Below the pieces are notes generated by a model. That model did no database searches and was not told where the DNA came from. It saw nothing but the letters and a program-made list of their open reading frames with translations. A DNA stretch of 64,000 nt from an uncultured Akkermansia sp. GTDB lineage: Bacteria > Verrucomicrobiota > Verrucomicrobiia > Verrucomicrobiales > Akkermansiaceae. Positions 34,194 through 43,066 of the stretch are shown here, in pieces. The translations under genes and the position numbers were made by a program. The stretch spans positions 1 through 64,000 of the forward strand of contig CASFPZ010000001.1 in NCBI GenBank assembly GCA_949296365.1, read 5' to 3'. Position 1 is the stretch's first letter. Every line of letters begins with the position of its first letter.

Positions 34194-35105
34194 CTACTTG
34201 ATTGTGTGAGGTTTCTCTTGTGGGAGGTGGTGCGGCGGGGGCGGGAGTTTATCGATATCGGCCTGGAGGATGGCTTTTTCTTCCTGCGAAAGTTTGCCAT
34301 CTTTGTTCGTGTCGTATTTTTCCATCATGAGGTCATGCCCCAGGATCATGACGGCTCGATCGGGCGGTTGGGGCCCTTTACGACTATGAGGCGGCATGGG
34401 GCGGTTAGGACGAAACAAGGCATTTTGGGGATCTGAATGAGCGTTGTTATGGGGGACTGGAGGATGGGGGGGTAGATCTTCCTTCCGGAAAGCGTCTTTA
34501 GGGCGCTTACCCTGTTCCTTAATCATTGCCTGATACTCTGCGGGAGATAGTTTCCCGTCTTGGTTGGCGTCGTATCGTTCTCGCATGGCACGGCGGCGTT
34601 CTTCTATTTTTTTTGCGAGTTCAGGATGCCGTTTAGCCCAATCTGCGTACATTTTTCTGCGTTCGCCGCGCGACAGGATGCCGTCTTTATCGACATCGTA
34701 TTGTTGCAGCATGTTGGCGTGGTGTTGTTGCATGCGTAGAGACATTTCAGGACGTCGTCTCCGCCATTCTTGCCTCATGTGACGTCTTTCTTCTTTCGAC
34801 AGATTCCCGTCTTTATCTTTGTCGAACTTTTGAATCATGTCCTTGCGCCTAGCATTCATACGGCGAGCGACTTCCTCTCGAATAGCATCGAGTTCTTGGT
34901 TAGAGAGTTTATGGTCACCATCGGCATCATATCGATCCAGGACGAGATCGCGACAAATGATGAATAATCCTCGCGCTCTCATGCGATCATGAGCCCATGG
35001 TTGTATGGCGCCGTCGCGTGGGGGAGGCGGAGCTTCGGGGTGATTGTGGGCATATGCGCCCACGGTAAGGATGAACGAGAGCACACAGAACGCTAAAGTT
35101 TTCAT
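34194..35105 (-). CDS. Secreted protein with five EF-hand calcium-binding loops
   Basis: This 303-residue exported protein has a signal peptide (MKTLAFCVLSFILTVGAYA). At least five 12-residue EF-hand loops are readable: DADGDHKLSNQE near 60, DKDKDGNLSKEE near 95, DVDKDGILSRGE near 135, DANQDGKLSPAE near 180 and DTNKDGKLSQEE near 270. The linkers are Arg/Lys- and His/Pro-rich helices (RRHMRQEWRRRRPEMSLRM). It probably binds Ca2+ outside the cytoplasm; its partner is unknown. It ends at TAG followed by 54 open in-frame codons, so the native protein may be longer. Confidence 0.86.
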   Translation of the reverse strand: MKTLAFCVLSFILTVGAYAHNHPEAPPPPRDGAIQPWAHDRMRARGLFIICRDLVLDRYDADGDHKLSNQELDAIREEVARRMNARRKDMIQKFDKDKDGNLSKEERRHMRQEWRRRRPEMSLRMQQHHANMLQQYDVDKDGILSRGERRKMYADWAKRHPELAKKIEERRRAMRERYDANQDGKLSPAEYQAMIKEQGKRPKDAFRKEDLPPHPPVPHNNAHSDPQNALFRPNRPMPPHSRKGPQPPDRAVMILGHDLMMEKYDTNKDGKLSQEEKAILQADIDKLPPPPHHLPQEKPHTIK

Positions 35106-35287
35106 AATAATTTGCGTGTTGACGGAAAGGTTTACCGATCAAGCGGTTTGAAGCAGAGACGATTGAGCGGCAGTGATAGATGGTTCTTCCATTAGAAACA
35201 CGACAAAAAGGGAAAAGTTTCTCAATCGAGGGGGAAAAGAACAATCTACACAGCGTCGACAAACCAGGATTTCGAGTCCGAGCTAAA

Positions 35288-35776
35288 TCAGGAAATCAGG
35301 ATCGGCGTCCCTTCCTCGACCAGATCGAAAAGCTCGACGATGTGCTCTGGCGCCATGCGAATGCAACCGTGAGAACATGGAGTGCCCAGTTGGTTAATGT
35401 GGTTCGTCCCGTGGATGTAGATATAGCGATCCCACGTGTTGGCATTTTCAGGATCAAGTCCTTGAAGGCGCAAAATGCGAGACATGATGACATCGGTTTC
35501 ATCTGGGAGAGCATCCTGCGGCCAAAAACCGCAAGGAATTCGACCGCGGAAAATGACAGAGTCCGGAAGTCCATCGCCTATTTTTTGCGCAATACAAAAT
35601 CGGCCCGTTGGCGTTTGGTAGGAACCTTCTTGGAAACCGGTTCCTAAACGTGCTGTAGAAACAGGGTAGATATTGACGATCGAGCCATCGTTGCGTTCCA
35701 GCTGGAGAGTTTGCTGGGCAATAGAGACAATGCAGGACAACATAAGCGGTACCGAACCGGCTTTAGGATCTAACAC
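35288..35776 (-). CDS. L,D-transpeptidase (YkuD domain)
   Basis: This 162-residue YkuD-family enzyme makes 3-3 peptidoglycan cross-links or attaches proteins to peptidoglycan. The catalytic motif HGTNHINQLGTPCSHGCIR near residues 122-140 supplies the two His and the nucleophilic Cys in the SHGCIRM block. The N-terminus has a moderately hydrophobic stretch (VPLMLSCIVSIA) but no clean signal, so the enzyme could be exported through it or the true start could be elsewhere. The gene begins 7 bases inside the end of the upstream minus-strand gene, so they are probably co-transcribed. Confidence 0.86.
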   Translation of the reverse strand: MLDPKAGSVPLMLSCIVSIAQQTLQLERNDGSIVNIYPVSTARLGTGFQEGSYQTPTGRFCIAQKIGDGLPDSVIFRGRIPCGFWPQDALPDETDVIMSRILRLQGLDPENANTWDRYIYIHGTNHINQLGTPCSHGCIRMAPEHIVELFDLVEEGTPILIS

Positions 35777-36597
35777 CAGGCTGCACGAATGTTTTCAATC
35801 TGCTGTGGCGACAAATTGCGGGAAAATTGGTTTAACATTCTCGCAAAATATTCGGGGCGACTCCACCCATGAAGAGGTTGGATAGAGCTGTTTTTGAATT
35901 TCCAGGATGGAATTGGCACGACGACATCGAGGATTTGTTCGGCTCTGGCGGGCATTGAGATGAAGCAGCGAACCAAAGTGTCTGTCAAACTAGGTTGGGA
36001 ATCTAGAAGTTTGAGCATCCAGCCACAGCTAAGAGCATTGGGAATAGCGGAACTTTTTTCAAGGAAGGCTTGTAATTGAGCAGGACGAACTGCTGCTGCA
36101 AACTTGTCGAGATAGGGCATGAATCTCAGATCTCCTAACCCAAGGATAGCATCTAACAGAGCCTGGGGATTCTTGCAAGACGGCGCAACTATCAGCTTCA
36201 ACAATTCGACAGCGCCGACAAAGGACTCGTCCGAAGACGGTTCAGCAAGCGTAATCGTTAAAAAAGCAGCTTGTCGGCACACTGTTTCGTCTGAATCGGC
36301 AATGGCAAAGGGGAGAAGAGCTCGCCACCCGTTCCCTTGACGTTGACGGACGAATTGCGCTAATTGCAAAAGACAACGGCAACGAATTTCCTGACTGGGA
36401 CATTTTGACTCAAATGTCTGATAAATTTCCAAACTTTCCTGGTATTTGAAGTTATTGCAGGTAGCGAGTCCATAGGCAATGATGGCCAAAGGCCATTGAT
36501 CGTCTCCGATATCGAGACGTCGTATAGGGTCGAGAACAAGGGCAGCAAGACGTTTGATTTCGGAAAGGGCGTTGGTTTGATCTTGATACAATCCCAT
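35770..36597 (-). CDS. Hypothetical HEAT-like helical protein
   Basis: This 275-residue protein has no signal and a predominantly alpha-helical composition, with repeated helical pairs (NFKYQESLEIYQTFE, RCLLQLAQFVRQRQG, EIVCRQAAFL-like). This is consistent with a HEAT/TPR-like fold, but no family can be named. The gene starts MGLYQDQTNA and overlaps the L,D-transpeptidase gene. Its start is the first in frame and no ribosome site was obvious. Confidence 0.6.
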   Translation of the reverse strand: MGLYQDQTNALSEIKRLAALVLDPIRRLDIGDDQWPLAIIAYGLATCNNFKYQESLEIYQTFESKCPSQEIRCRCLLQLAQFVRQRQGNGWRALLPFAIADSDETVCRQAAFLTITLAEPSSDESFVGAVELLKLIVAPSCKNPQALLDAILGLGDLRFMPYLDKFAAAVRPAQLQAFLEKSSAIPNALSCGWMLKLLDSQPSLTDTLVRCFISMPARAEQILDVVVPIPSWKFKNSSIQPLHGWSRPEYFARMLNQFSRNLSPQQIENIRAAWC

Positions 36598-36701
36598 AAA
36601 TGTAAATAGATTTGAATGTGTTAATGGGGCAAGCGCTGTTTCAAGAAGAATAAGACAAATACAAAGACGGCGGCCAAGCTTGTAAAACGGACTGAAACTG
36701 G

Positions 36702-36787
36702 TGGTACTCCTGACGGGACTCGAACCCGTACGATGTTGCCATCAACAGATTTTAAGTCTGCAGCGTCTACCATTCCGCCACAGGAGC
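36702..36787 (-). tRNA. tRNA-Leu (anticodon UAA)
   Basis: This is an 86-base class II tRNA with encoded CCA. The acceptor is GCTCCTG against CAGGAGT, the anticodon loop CTTAAAA gives UAA, and the variable arm is long. The T-loop TTCGAGT is normal. It is on the minus strand, downstream of the ridA terminator. Confidence 0.97.
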
Positions 36788-36845
36788 ATCCAGTTACGAT
36801 TATGAGGCGAGCAATTCTACATTGAGATGCTCTTGAATTCAAGAC

Positions 36846-36892
36846 AAATAAAAAATTCCGTGAGGATGTTGACACGTAATCCTCACGGAATT
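36846..36892 (-). terminator. Rho-independent terminator of ridA
   Basis: A 14-bp perfect stem runs AATTCCGTGAGGAT (36854-36867) against ATCCTCACGGAATT (36879-36892). It is followed on the minus strand by a run of T. It ends the gene at 36930. Confidence 0.85.
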
Positions 36893-36929
36893 AACCCGAA
36901 AAGGGGGAGGTGTAAGTTGAAATTGGGGA

Positions 36930-37391
36930 TTAATCTTCGACTTCGACGATGAGGCTAATTTCTACAGCTACGTTGAGGGGCAGTGCAGAAACGCCAACAG
37001 CAGTGCGGCTATGGCGGCCTTTTTCGCCGAAAACTTCCAGGAGAAGATCGGAAGCGCCATTGATGACTTTGGGGTGATCGTAAAAATCTGGGCCAGCATT
37101 GACATAGCCATTGAGGGCGACGATTCGGGAAACTTTATCCAAAGAACCGACTGCTTGTTCGACGACAGCGAGGCGGTTTAAAATAGCCGCGCGAGCAGCA
37201 GCCTGACCTTGTTCGAGAGAGAGATCGCTACCTACTTTCCCATAATAGGCATCGTCACCATTGATGGAAATGCCGCCAGAAAGATGAAGCAGGTTGCCAG
37301 TACGGACACATTGGACGTATGAACCAACTGGGGCGGGTGCAGGATAAAGTTTGTAACCTTTTGATTCGATTTGTTGACGAATGGTATCCAT
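36930..37391 (-). CDS. ridA: RidA-family enamine/imine deaminase
   Basis: This 153-residue protein of the RidA/YER057c/UK114 superfamily hydrolyses reactive enamines and imines formed by PLP enzymes. Visible features are the N-terminal ESKGYKLYPAPAPVGSY, LLHLSGGISINGDD and a subunit-interface region with NVAVEISLIVEVED at the end. The trimer active-site Arg region is RTAVGVSALPLNVAVE. The start at 37391 (MDTIRQQIESKGY) fits the family; the frame is open to 37463. The perfect terminator is just downstream. It belongs to the less classical RidA subgroup, so the specific substrate is uncertain. Confidence 0.88.
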   Translation of the reverse strand: MDTIRQQIESKGYKLYPAPAPVGSYVQCVRTGNLLHLSGGISINGDDAYYGKVGSDLSLEQGQAAARAAILNRLAVVEQAVGSLDKVSRIVALNGYVNAGPDFYDHPKVINGASDLLLEVFGEKGRHSRTAVGVSALPLNVAVEISLIVEVED

Positions 37392-37554
37392 GTCTGTATA
37401 TTGTGAAAAAAGAGTATAACAGAGGGGCAAAATCATGTTGCGAGCAGGATTTAACTGCTCCATACAGATAAAAATGCCTCTCTAGGAACGAATCTGCATG
37501 AATTCGTATCCTGTAGCACGCAAAATGATTGCCATATGTTCAAATTAGTTGTTA

Positions 37555-39186
37555 ATGGAACACGAACACAACATGAGCGAAGAAACATCCAATCAGGATA
37601 TGCCCAAAAACGGCCTTGACCTGGAAGGTTTGGCCAGTTTTCAGTTTGGACCCGCATGGGCCAGAAAACAAGAGGGAACAGAATACCGAGTCGAGGGCGC
37701 TGCTCTCCGTGAGCGTGAAGAGCGCGGGGAACGCGGGGAAAACCGTAACCGTCGCGATGGAGGCGAACGCAATTTTGGCAAACCTACCGGGAGACGAAGT
37801 CGGGAGGGAAGACCAAAGGATGGCGAGGTTCGCAATAGTCGAGAAGATGGACACAGAGGCGAACGGGGGTCTAGACGAAATAGTCGTGGTAACGATCACT
37901 CTCGCCTTCCCAAAGAAGCGCCGGTGGAGCCAACTCCCGGATTGCGGGTAGAGTTAAGACCGGCTGACATTTTGTTATCTGTGTGGGCGACAGAGGTTAA
38001 TAATCGCAAACGTGTGTTTTCACTGTTCGATTTAGCTAAACTGGTGATGAGCCGTAAGGATCGTTATGATCTGGTGTATATGAGGCAGGACGATGGCCCG
38101 CATTTGATTCAATCGAAGAGGGACGATCGCTCGTGCTGGTTGACGCGAGAAGAAGCTGCTCGGTTTATTTGGCGAGCTCCCTGGTTTGGCGAATTTTACC
38201 AAGCAGAGGAAGAGTCGGTTGAGCCTCCCAAGGGAGATTTCAAGGGTATTGCCAAATGTCGTCTTTCCGGTGATTTGATTGGCCCTGTCAATTGGCATGG
38301 TTATCAATCCGCTTTGTTGGCGTTGCACCGGATGCGTTACGCTAGTATGCCGATCGAAGACTTTCGGCGCACGATTGAAATCGAAAAAGACGAGGAAGTT
38401 ATCCAACAGTGGCTCGAAAGCGCCTCCAAACGTACGGTGTGGAAACCTGTCCGCGAAGGAGCAGAAGAGGTTGTCCTGACGGATCAGGCTGCGGTGGAAA
38501 AGGATTTTCTTGAACACCATTTTGACGATGTTTTCGCTGTCTGCGATAAGGTCTTTGTCAATGGTTCTATTGGGAAGAAGTATCTTTCTCCCGGATTGTG
38601 GGCTCATTTGACCAAACTTGCCGATACGACGCGCAAACACCCTAGCATGTTGATCCCGAATCTTTGTCATGGTTTTGCCCGGCACCACATGCCTATCTTT
38701 AAATGGAAGGGCGGTCATCATACGGGCCCGAGTCGACCGCGCTCGATTCCGGAAGGTACGGTGTTAGCTGACAATATGGCTGCTATCCTCAATTGGGTTA
38801 AAGAACATTCCGGGAAACGCGTCGATGTGATGCTGAATGAGTTGGGCGGGGTCTTGCCCCAACAAAATAAAACGCCCGAGGTTCCTGCCAAAGATTCAGA
38901 GTTGCCGGTGGAATCTTCTACTGAACTGCAAACTCCTGCGGATGAGTCTGCCAAGGAGCCAGAAGCGCCAGTATCTGTTGAAAAGCCAGTTGAAGAAGAA
39001 ACAACTCAGTCTCCATTGCCAGCGGAGGAACCAGCAGATGCTACTCCGTCTGAACAACAGCCAATTTCCGAAGAAGAACGCATTCGCAATAAGCATCAAG
39101 AATTAGTTCGCGATACGTTATGGTTGTGTGAACAAGGGTATGTTCTTATCTTTGCGGGAGACGGAACGATTTGCGTCCCCAAATAA
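37555..39186 (+). CDS. Arg/Gly-rich protein of unknown function
   Basis: This is a protein of about 543 residues. The N-terminal region (about 50-125) is extremely rich in Arg, Gly, Glu and Asn (EERGERGENRNRRDGGERN, GRRSREGRPKDGE), resembling RGG-type RNA-binding linkers. A folded domain follows (about 135-400) with RPADILLSVWATEVNN, FSLFDLAKLVM, WLESASKRTVW and HGFARHHMPIFKWKGGHH. A Pro/Glu/Ala-rich linker leads to a final helix (RNKHQELVRDTLWLCEQG). I do not recognise the folded domain. The start at 37555 or 37573 cannot be resolved because neither has a clear ribosome site. Confidence 0.75.
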   Translation: MEHEHNMSEETSNQDMPKNGLDLEGLASFQFGPAWARKQEGTEYRVEGAALREREERGERGENRNRRDGGERNFGKPTGRRSREGRPKDGEVRNSREDGHRGERGSRRNSRGNDHSRLPKEAPVEPTPGLRVELRPADILLSVWATEVNNRKRVFSLFDLAKLVMSRKDRYDLVYMRQDDGPHLIQSKRDDRSCWLTREEAARFIWRAPWFGEFYQAEEESVEPPKGDFKGIAKCRLSGDLIGPVNWHGYQSALLALHRMRYASMPIEDFRRTIEIEKDEEVIQQWLESASKRTVWKPVREGAEEVVLTDQAAVEKDFLEHHFDDVFAVCDKVFVNGSIGKKYLSPGLWAHLTKLADTTRKHPSMLIPNLCHGFARHHMPIFKWKGGHHTGPSRPRSIPEGTVLADNMAAILNWVKEHSGKRVDVMLNELGGVLPQQNKTPEVPAKDSELPVESSTELQTPADESAKEPEAPVSVEKPVEEETTQSPLPAEEPADATPSEQQPISEEERIRNKHQELVRDTLWLCEQGYVLIFAGDGTICVPK

Positions 39187-39220
39187 GGATTTCGGTGTTT
39201 TTGTGTTGTTTGTTGGCATT

Positions 39221-39262
39221 CGGAGGAGGGACTCGCAAGAGAGTTTCTCCTCCGTCGTTTTT
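39221..39262 (+). terminator. Terminator between convergent genes
   Basis: CGGAGGAG (39221-39228) pairs with CTCCTCCG (39247-39254), followed by a short T run. It ends the plus-strand gene; the opposing gene begins its stop at 39348. Confidence 0.75.
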
Positions 39263-39347
39263 GGGGATGAAACTCTAGAAGAGAGCTAGAACGCCTAGCC
39301 TCATGCTTCAGAAGGAGATCCTTCTGAATGTTGACAGACGCCAGTAA

Positions 39348-40811
39348 TTAGGAACGTGTGACAGAAGAAGCCGCACCAGGGACTCCATAGGGAGAAATGG
39401 CACGGATGGCTAAAGAATCTGCATCGCCGACGAATGCGATGGGCAAGGTGACTTTGGTTTGCCCGCCTGGTAAGATGCAAAGGCTACGCCAGGAAGAACC
39501 ATAGCGAGCTTGAACGACCCATTTTCTAGGGAGATTTCCCGGGTAACTCCAGGTGAGAATGAGATTATTACCGATTTGTTGGACGTGAAGCGCTGGAGTA
39601 TCTGGAAGGCTAGATCCTGCCCTAGGCAGGGGGGGCGGGATGGCAGCGTCAGGATACAGTTCTCTCAAGTAACTCTGGAGGCCGTCCTTGTTTTTCATAA
39701 TGGAGTTGATGCTCCAAAAACACTGTCCAGGGTAATTTCGAGCCAGAGAACGTGAATAACGGATTTGCAACGCGATTTCTGAAGCCGGTCGACCCGGGTC
39801 TTCAGAACTCTTGATGCGAGCCGTAGCAATGCCAGGCCATATGGGGCGGCTGGTATTTTGCGCTGCCCACCATTGCATGAGAACAGGAAAACTCTGCTCA
39901 GCTGGTTTGCATCTCCAATAAAGCTGAGGCGCGAGATAATCGACCCAACCTTTTTGGATCCATTTGCGGGCGTCGCAGGCGAGATCTTCGTAAGCATCGA
40001 CCTTGGCATCGATGGATTTTGGAACTCCTGGTCTCCAGATGCCAAACGGACTGATGCCAACTCGAACCCAGGGTTTGATAGATTTTACTTTGCTGTACAT
40101 TTCTGAGACGAAGGAATCGATAAAGGCCCTTCGCCGGGCATTGCTGTTGTTGTCATGAAGGACGGCAGGCGGATACGGGTAAAAATAGTCATCTAGATGA
40201 ATTCCATCGATATTGTAACGTTTGACAATATCGCCAATGACCTCGAGCACGTGATCGCGCGAATGCGATGAAGCCGGATTTAGCATCAGCGTATTGCCAG
40301 CAGTCTTCATAAGTTCAGGATGTGTCCGGGAAATGTGCGTTTTTGCAACTTGATGGGATCGCGAGGCTTTAGCTCGGAACGGATTGATCCATGCATGAAG
40401 TTCAATCCCTCTCATGTGCGCATGCATGATGGCAAAGGCTAATGGGTCGTATCCTGGGTGAACTCCTGACCCGGAAAGCCATTGGCTCCAGGGTTCGAGG
40501 GATGAACGATAGAAAGCATCCGAGGTTGGGCGAACCTGTAGAAATACCGCATTGAGGCGCAATTGAGCGCACGTATTCAAGATGCGAATTAATTCACGCT
40601 GTTGTGCTTGAGCAGACAATCCTGCCTTAGAGGGCCAATCAATGTTGTAGACAGTTGCAATCCATGCCGCTCGAAATTCTTGTCGGGGCAATGGAACCCG
40701 CTCTCGGGAGGGTTGCCACCCAAAGAGAGGTGGAATAAAAGTGAACAGAAACACCAAAATCCCAATTGCCCAAGACAAAGGGCTGTTGTGGCTTCTACAA
40801 AACGTTTTCAC
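39348..40811 (-). CDS. GHL10/DUF187-type glycoside hydrolase-like protein
   Basis: This 487-residue exported protein has an N-terminal hydrophobic segment (WAIGILVFLFTFIPPLFG). The domain at about 45-390 matches the GHL10 (family 10 glycosyl hydrolase-like, YngK) fold: REFRAAWIATVYNIDWPSK near 45, LRLNAVFLQVRPTSDAF near 90, ELHAWINPFRAK near 135 and IDGIHLDDYFYPYP near 200. The last carries the acidic residues of the active site. It ends with a beta-sandwich, Fn3-like domain (LILTWSYPGNLPRKWVV). Relatives act on peptidoglycan or polysaccharide; the specific bond is not known. Confidence 0.86.
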   Translation of the reverse strand: MKTFCRSHNSPLSWAIGILVFLFTFIPPLFGWQPSRERVPLPRQEFRAAWIATVYNIDWPSKAGLSAQAQQRELIRILNTCAQLRLNAVFLQVRPTSDAFYRSSLEPWSQWLSGSGVHPGYDPLAFAIMHAHMRGIELHAWINPFRAKASRSHQVAKTHISRTHPELMKTAGNTLMLNPASSHSRDHVLEVIGDIVKRYNIDGIHLDDYFYPYPPAVLHDNNSNARRRAFIDSFVSEMYSKVKSIKPWVRVGISPFGIWRPGVPKSIDAKVDAYEDLACDARKWIQKGWVDYLAPQLYWRCKPAEQSFPVLMQWWAAQNTSRPIWPGIATARIKSSEDPGRPASEIALQIRYSRSLARNYPGQCFWSINSIMKNKDGLQSYLRELYPDAAIPPPLPRAGSSLPDTPALHVQQIGNNLILTWSYPGNLPRKWVVQARYGSSWRSLCILPGGQTKVTLPIAFVGDADSLAIRAISPYGVPGAASSVTRS

Positions 40812-40956
40812 AAACAGAATCCTATAAAAATGCAGATCATTTGTCGATTCGCCATTGACGCATGTTCTTTTTTCTGAATTTGAATTGCTAAGACAGGATT
40901 TTTTTTGTACATGTGTTCAACAGATCTATGTAGTTAAGACTCTAACTCGTGTAACT

Positions 40957-41253
40957 ATGATGAAAAAAGTACACCTCAGATACATTTGGGCTCTTCCCTT
41001 GATAGCTTGCGCCATACCGCTGAGCTCCTGCACAACTGATTATCGCGGTAATTCGGCGGTCACGCCTGCCGGTGCGGTTGCATTGGGCGTAGGGGCAGCA
41101 GTTGCCGGCGCGGCGATTCAGCGTGAACGAGACGATGACGATAGAGATCGCGACTATTATCGGAATCATCGGAATCCTCCGCCTCCTCCGCGCTATAATA
41201 ACAACTACCGCAACCGCCGTCCCGATCATCGTTATGAACGGTGGTGGCGTTAA
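40957..41253 (+). CDS. Small lipoprotein with Arg/Asp/Tyr-rich tail
   Basis: This 98-residue protein starts MMKKVHLRYIWALPLIAC and has lipobox LSSC. A Gly/Ala-rich segment (AVALGVGAAVAGAAIQ), as in short glycine-zipper lipoproteins, is followed by a polar tail (RERDDDDRDRDYYRNHRNP). It is probably an envelope structural or stress protein; no specific function. The ATG at 40957 or 40960 is used; no clear ribosome site was seen. A strong stem-loop follows. Confidence 0.7.
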   Translation: MMKKVHLRYIWALPLIACAIPLSSCTTDYRGNSAVTPAGAVALGVGAAVAGAAIQRERDDDDRDRDYYRNHRNPPPPPRYNNNYRNRRPDHRYERWWR

Positions 41254-41274
41254 CTCACTCCTGATTTGTCTTGA

Positions 41275-41320
41275 AAGTCGCGGCATTCTATGAACAGTAG
41301 AGTGCCACGGCTTGATGTTT
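41275..41320 (+). terminator. Stem-loop terminator
   Basis: A 15-bp stem with one mismatch forms between 41275-41290 and 41298-41313, around a 7-base loop. A weak T run follows. It separates the lipoprotein gene from the mla operon. Confidence 0.65.
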
Positions 41321-41403
41321 ATTCAACAAACTCGAATGCTATTGCGTGTGAGCTGAGAGCCGAGAGGACGATGGGAGCAATGGAGGAATAGAACGACAAG
41401 GAT

Positions 41404-42213
41404 ATGCGTTTTCAATTACCGGCCGTCTTAGGACATGCAGCGTTTCAGGTTTTAGATTTTTTTGGGAGCCTGGGATTTTTGTTTATTGATTTCCTGCGTT
41501 GTTGTTTCAAGGGGAAGTTCCGCTATTATGTATTGGTGGAACAAATAATGAAGATTGGGGTAGGTTCACAGCCTGTCGTTTTGGTGACAGGGATTTTTAC
41601 TGGGGCGGTTTTGGAGGCTCAGGCGTTGTTTCAGCTCCAAACAGTGAAGATGGATACGATGGGGGGGGCAGTCGTGGCGGTTGGCATGTTTCGCGAACTT
41701 GGTCCTGCCATTACCGGACTCATGCTAGCCGGGCGCGTAGGGTCGGCTATGGCTGCGGAAATCGGCACGATGAAGGTGACGGAGCAGGTTGATGCATTGA
41801 AAACCATGAATGTAGATCCTGTGGATTATTTGGTGAAACCGCGTATTCAAGCTATGTTGATTTCTACTCCCATTCTGATGCTTGAGTCAGTGTTGATGGG
41901 AATTTTGGCTGCCTATGCAATTGGAATTGTCTCTTTTGGGGTCAATGAGGCATATTGGTTACATTTCATGCAGAAGTTTGTGGCGATAGGCGATTTAGTG
42001 TGCTCGATGGTAAAAGCGCTTGTGTTTGCTTTATTGATTGGTGTTATTTCGTGTCGCGAGGGGTTAGCGACGGTGGATGGCGCTGTGGGGGTGGGGCAGT
42101 CGACAATGCGCGCTATGGTGTATTCTGCCATTGCGTTGTTGGTGGCCAATTTTTTGCTGACGATGATTTTGAATCAGATCTTCCCCATGGGTTTCATGCG
42201 CGAACTTAATTGA
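41404..42213 (+). CDS. mlaE: MlaE-type ABC transporter permease
   Basis: This 269-residue inner-membrane permease belongs to the MCE lipid transport system. The family region is clear: YYVLVEQIMKIGVGSQPVVL, FTGAVLEAQALFQLQTV, ELGPAITGLMLAGRVGSAMA, EIGTMKVTEQVDALKTMN and a C-terminal REGLATVDGAVGVGQSTM. In Gram-negative bacteria it carries phospholipids between inner and outer membrane. It is followed by mlaF and mlaD with gaps of 9 and 7 bases, so the operon is tight. The substrate-binding MlaC and lipoprotein MlaA are not adjacent. Confidence 0.92.
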   Translation: MRFQLPAVLGHAAFQVLDFFGSLGFLFIDFLRCCFKGKFRYYVLVEQIMKIGVGSQPVVLVTGIFTGAVLEAQALFQLQTVKMDTMGGAVVAVGMFRELGPAITGLMLAGRVGSAMAAEIGTMKVTEQVDALKTMNVDPVDYLVKPRIQAMLISTPILMLESVLMGILAAYAIGIVSFGVNEAYWLHFMQKFVAIGDLVCSMVKALVFALLIGVISCREGLATVDGAVGVGQSTMRAMVYSAIALLVANFLLTMILNQIFPMGFMRELN

Positions 42214-42222
42214 GAATGAGTT

Positions 42223-43059
42223 ATGGAGAATCAGCCTTACATTGTAGTCGACAATATTACCCAACAATTTGGCCAACAGGTGGTCTTAGACGGTGTTAGT
42301 TTTGAAGTGAAAAAGGGGGAATTGTTGGCATTGATTGGTGGCTCTGGGGCTGGTAAAAGTGTCATCCTGAAACATTTGGTGGGGTTATTAGACCCTTTGT
42401 CGGGAAAGGTTTTGATCAATGGTCTGCAAATGAGCAATGTTCCCGAACGGGAAAAAGCAAAGTTACGAGCTCGCATCGGATTCATGTTTCAGAATGGGGC
42501 GCTATTCGATTCGATGAATGTTTTCGATAATGTGGCTTTCCCTCTGCGGGAACAAGGTGTGAAAGATAAAAAGGAGCTTGAATCGCGGGTAGAATCTGCC
42601 TTGGCGGCCGTGGAATTGACAGGCCACGAAGACAAGATGCCTGCTAATTTGTCAGGGGGGATGATCAAGCGCGTGGCTGTTGCCAGGGCGATGGTTTCTT
42701 CCCCAGAATGTCTGCTGTATGACGAACCGACAGCCGGACTCGATCCCGTGGTTTCAGACAGCGTTAGCTACATGATTCGCCGCATCTGTGTTGCACAGCA
42801 GATTACAACATTGATCGTGACACACGATATGAGCAGTGTCGTTCACATGGCAGATCGCGTTATTTTCTTGGAACGAGGACGAGTCCAGTGGACTGGTACG
42901 CCTCTTCAATTGATTGAAACAGAAAGCCTGCCTCTGAAAAATTTTATCATGGGATCTTCCGGGGAAAATTGGGAAAGCCTCCACAGGGAACCAAGACCGG
43001 ATTTCCAGAAAGAGTTAATTCACGAAGCTCTCAAGGAACGCTACCAAACAGAACGTTGA
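42223..43059 (+). CDS. mlaF: MlaF-type ABC transporter ATPase
   Basis: This 278-residue ATPase drives the Mla lipid transporter. Walker A is GGSGAGKSVILKH near 38, the Q-loop GFMFQNGALFDSMNVFDN near 88, the signature LSGGMIKRVAVARAM near 143 and Walker B CLLYDEPTAGLDP near 165. The H-loop VTHDMSSV is near 200. It also carries the short basic/acidic C-terminal extension common in this group. The start ATG at 42223 is 9 bases after the mlaE stop. Confidence 0.95.
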   Translation: MENQPYIVVDNITQQFGQQVVLDGVSFEVKKGELLALIGGSGAGKSVILKHLVGLLDPLSGKVLINGLQMSNVPEREKAKLRARIGFMFQNGALFDSMNVFDNVAFPLREQGVKDKKELESRVESALAAVELTGHEDKMPANLSGGMIKRVAVARAMVSSPECLLYDEPTAGLDPVVSDSVSYMIRRICVAQQITTLIVTHDMSSVVHMADRVIFLERGRVQWTGTPLQLIETESLPLKNFIMGSSGENWESLHREPRPDFQKELIHEALKERYQTER

Positions 43060-43066
43060 ACGATAA

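Noticed and set aside
33920-34201. A plus-strand gene near 34 kb
   Set aside because: It overlaps the EF-hand gene tail on the opposite strand and has no family similarity.
36621-36875. A small minus-strand protein frame over the tRNA-Leu gene
   Set aside because: The frame covers the tRNA itself and reads through its conserved arms, so it is not protein-coding.
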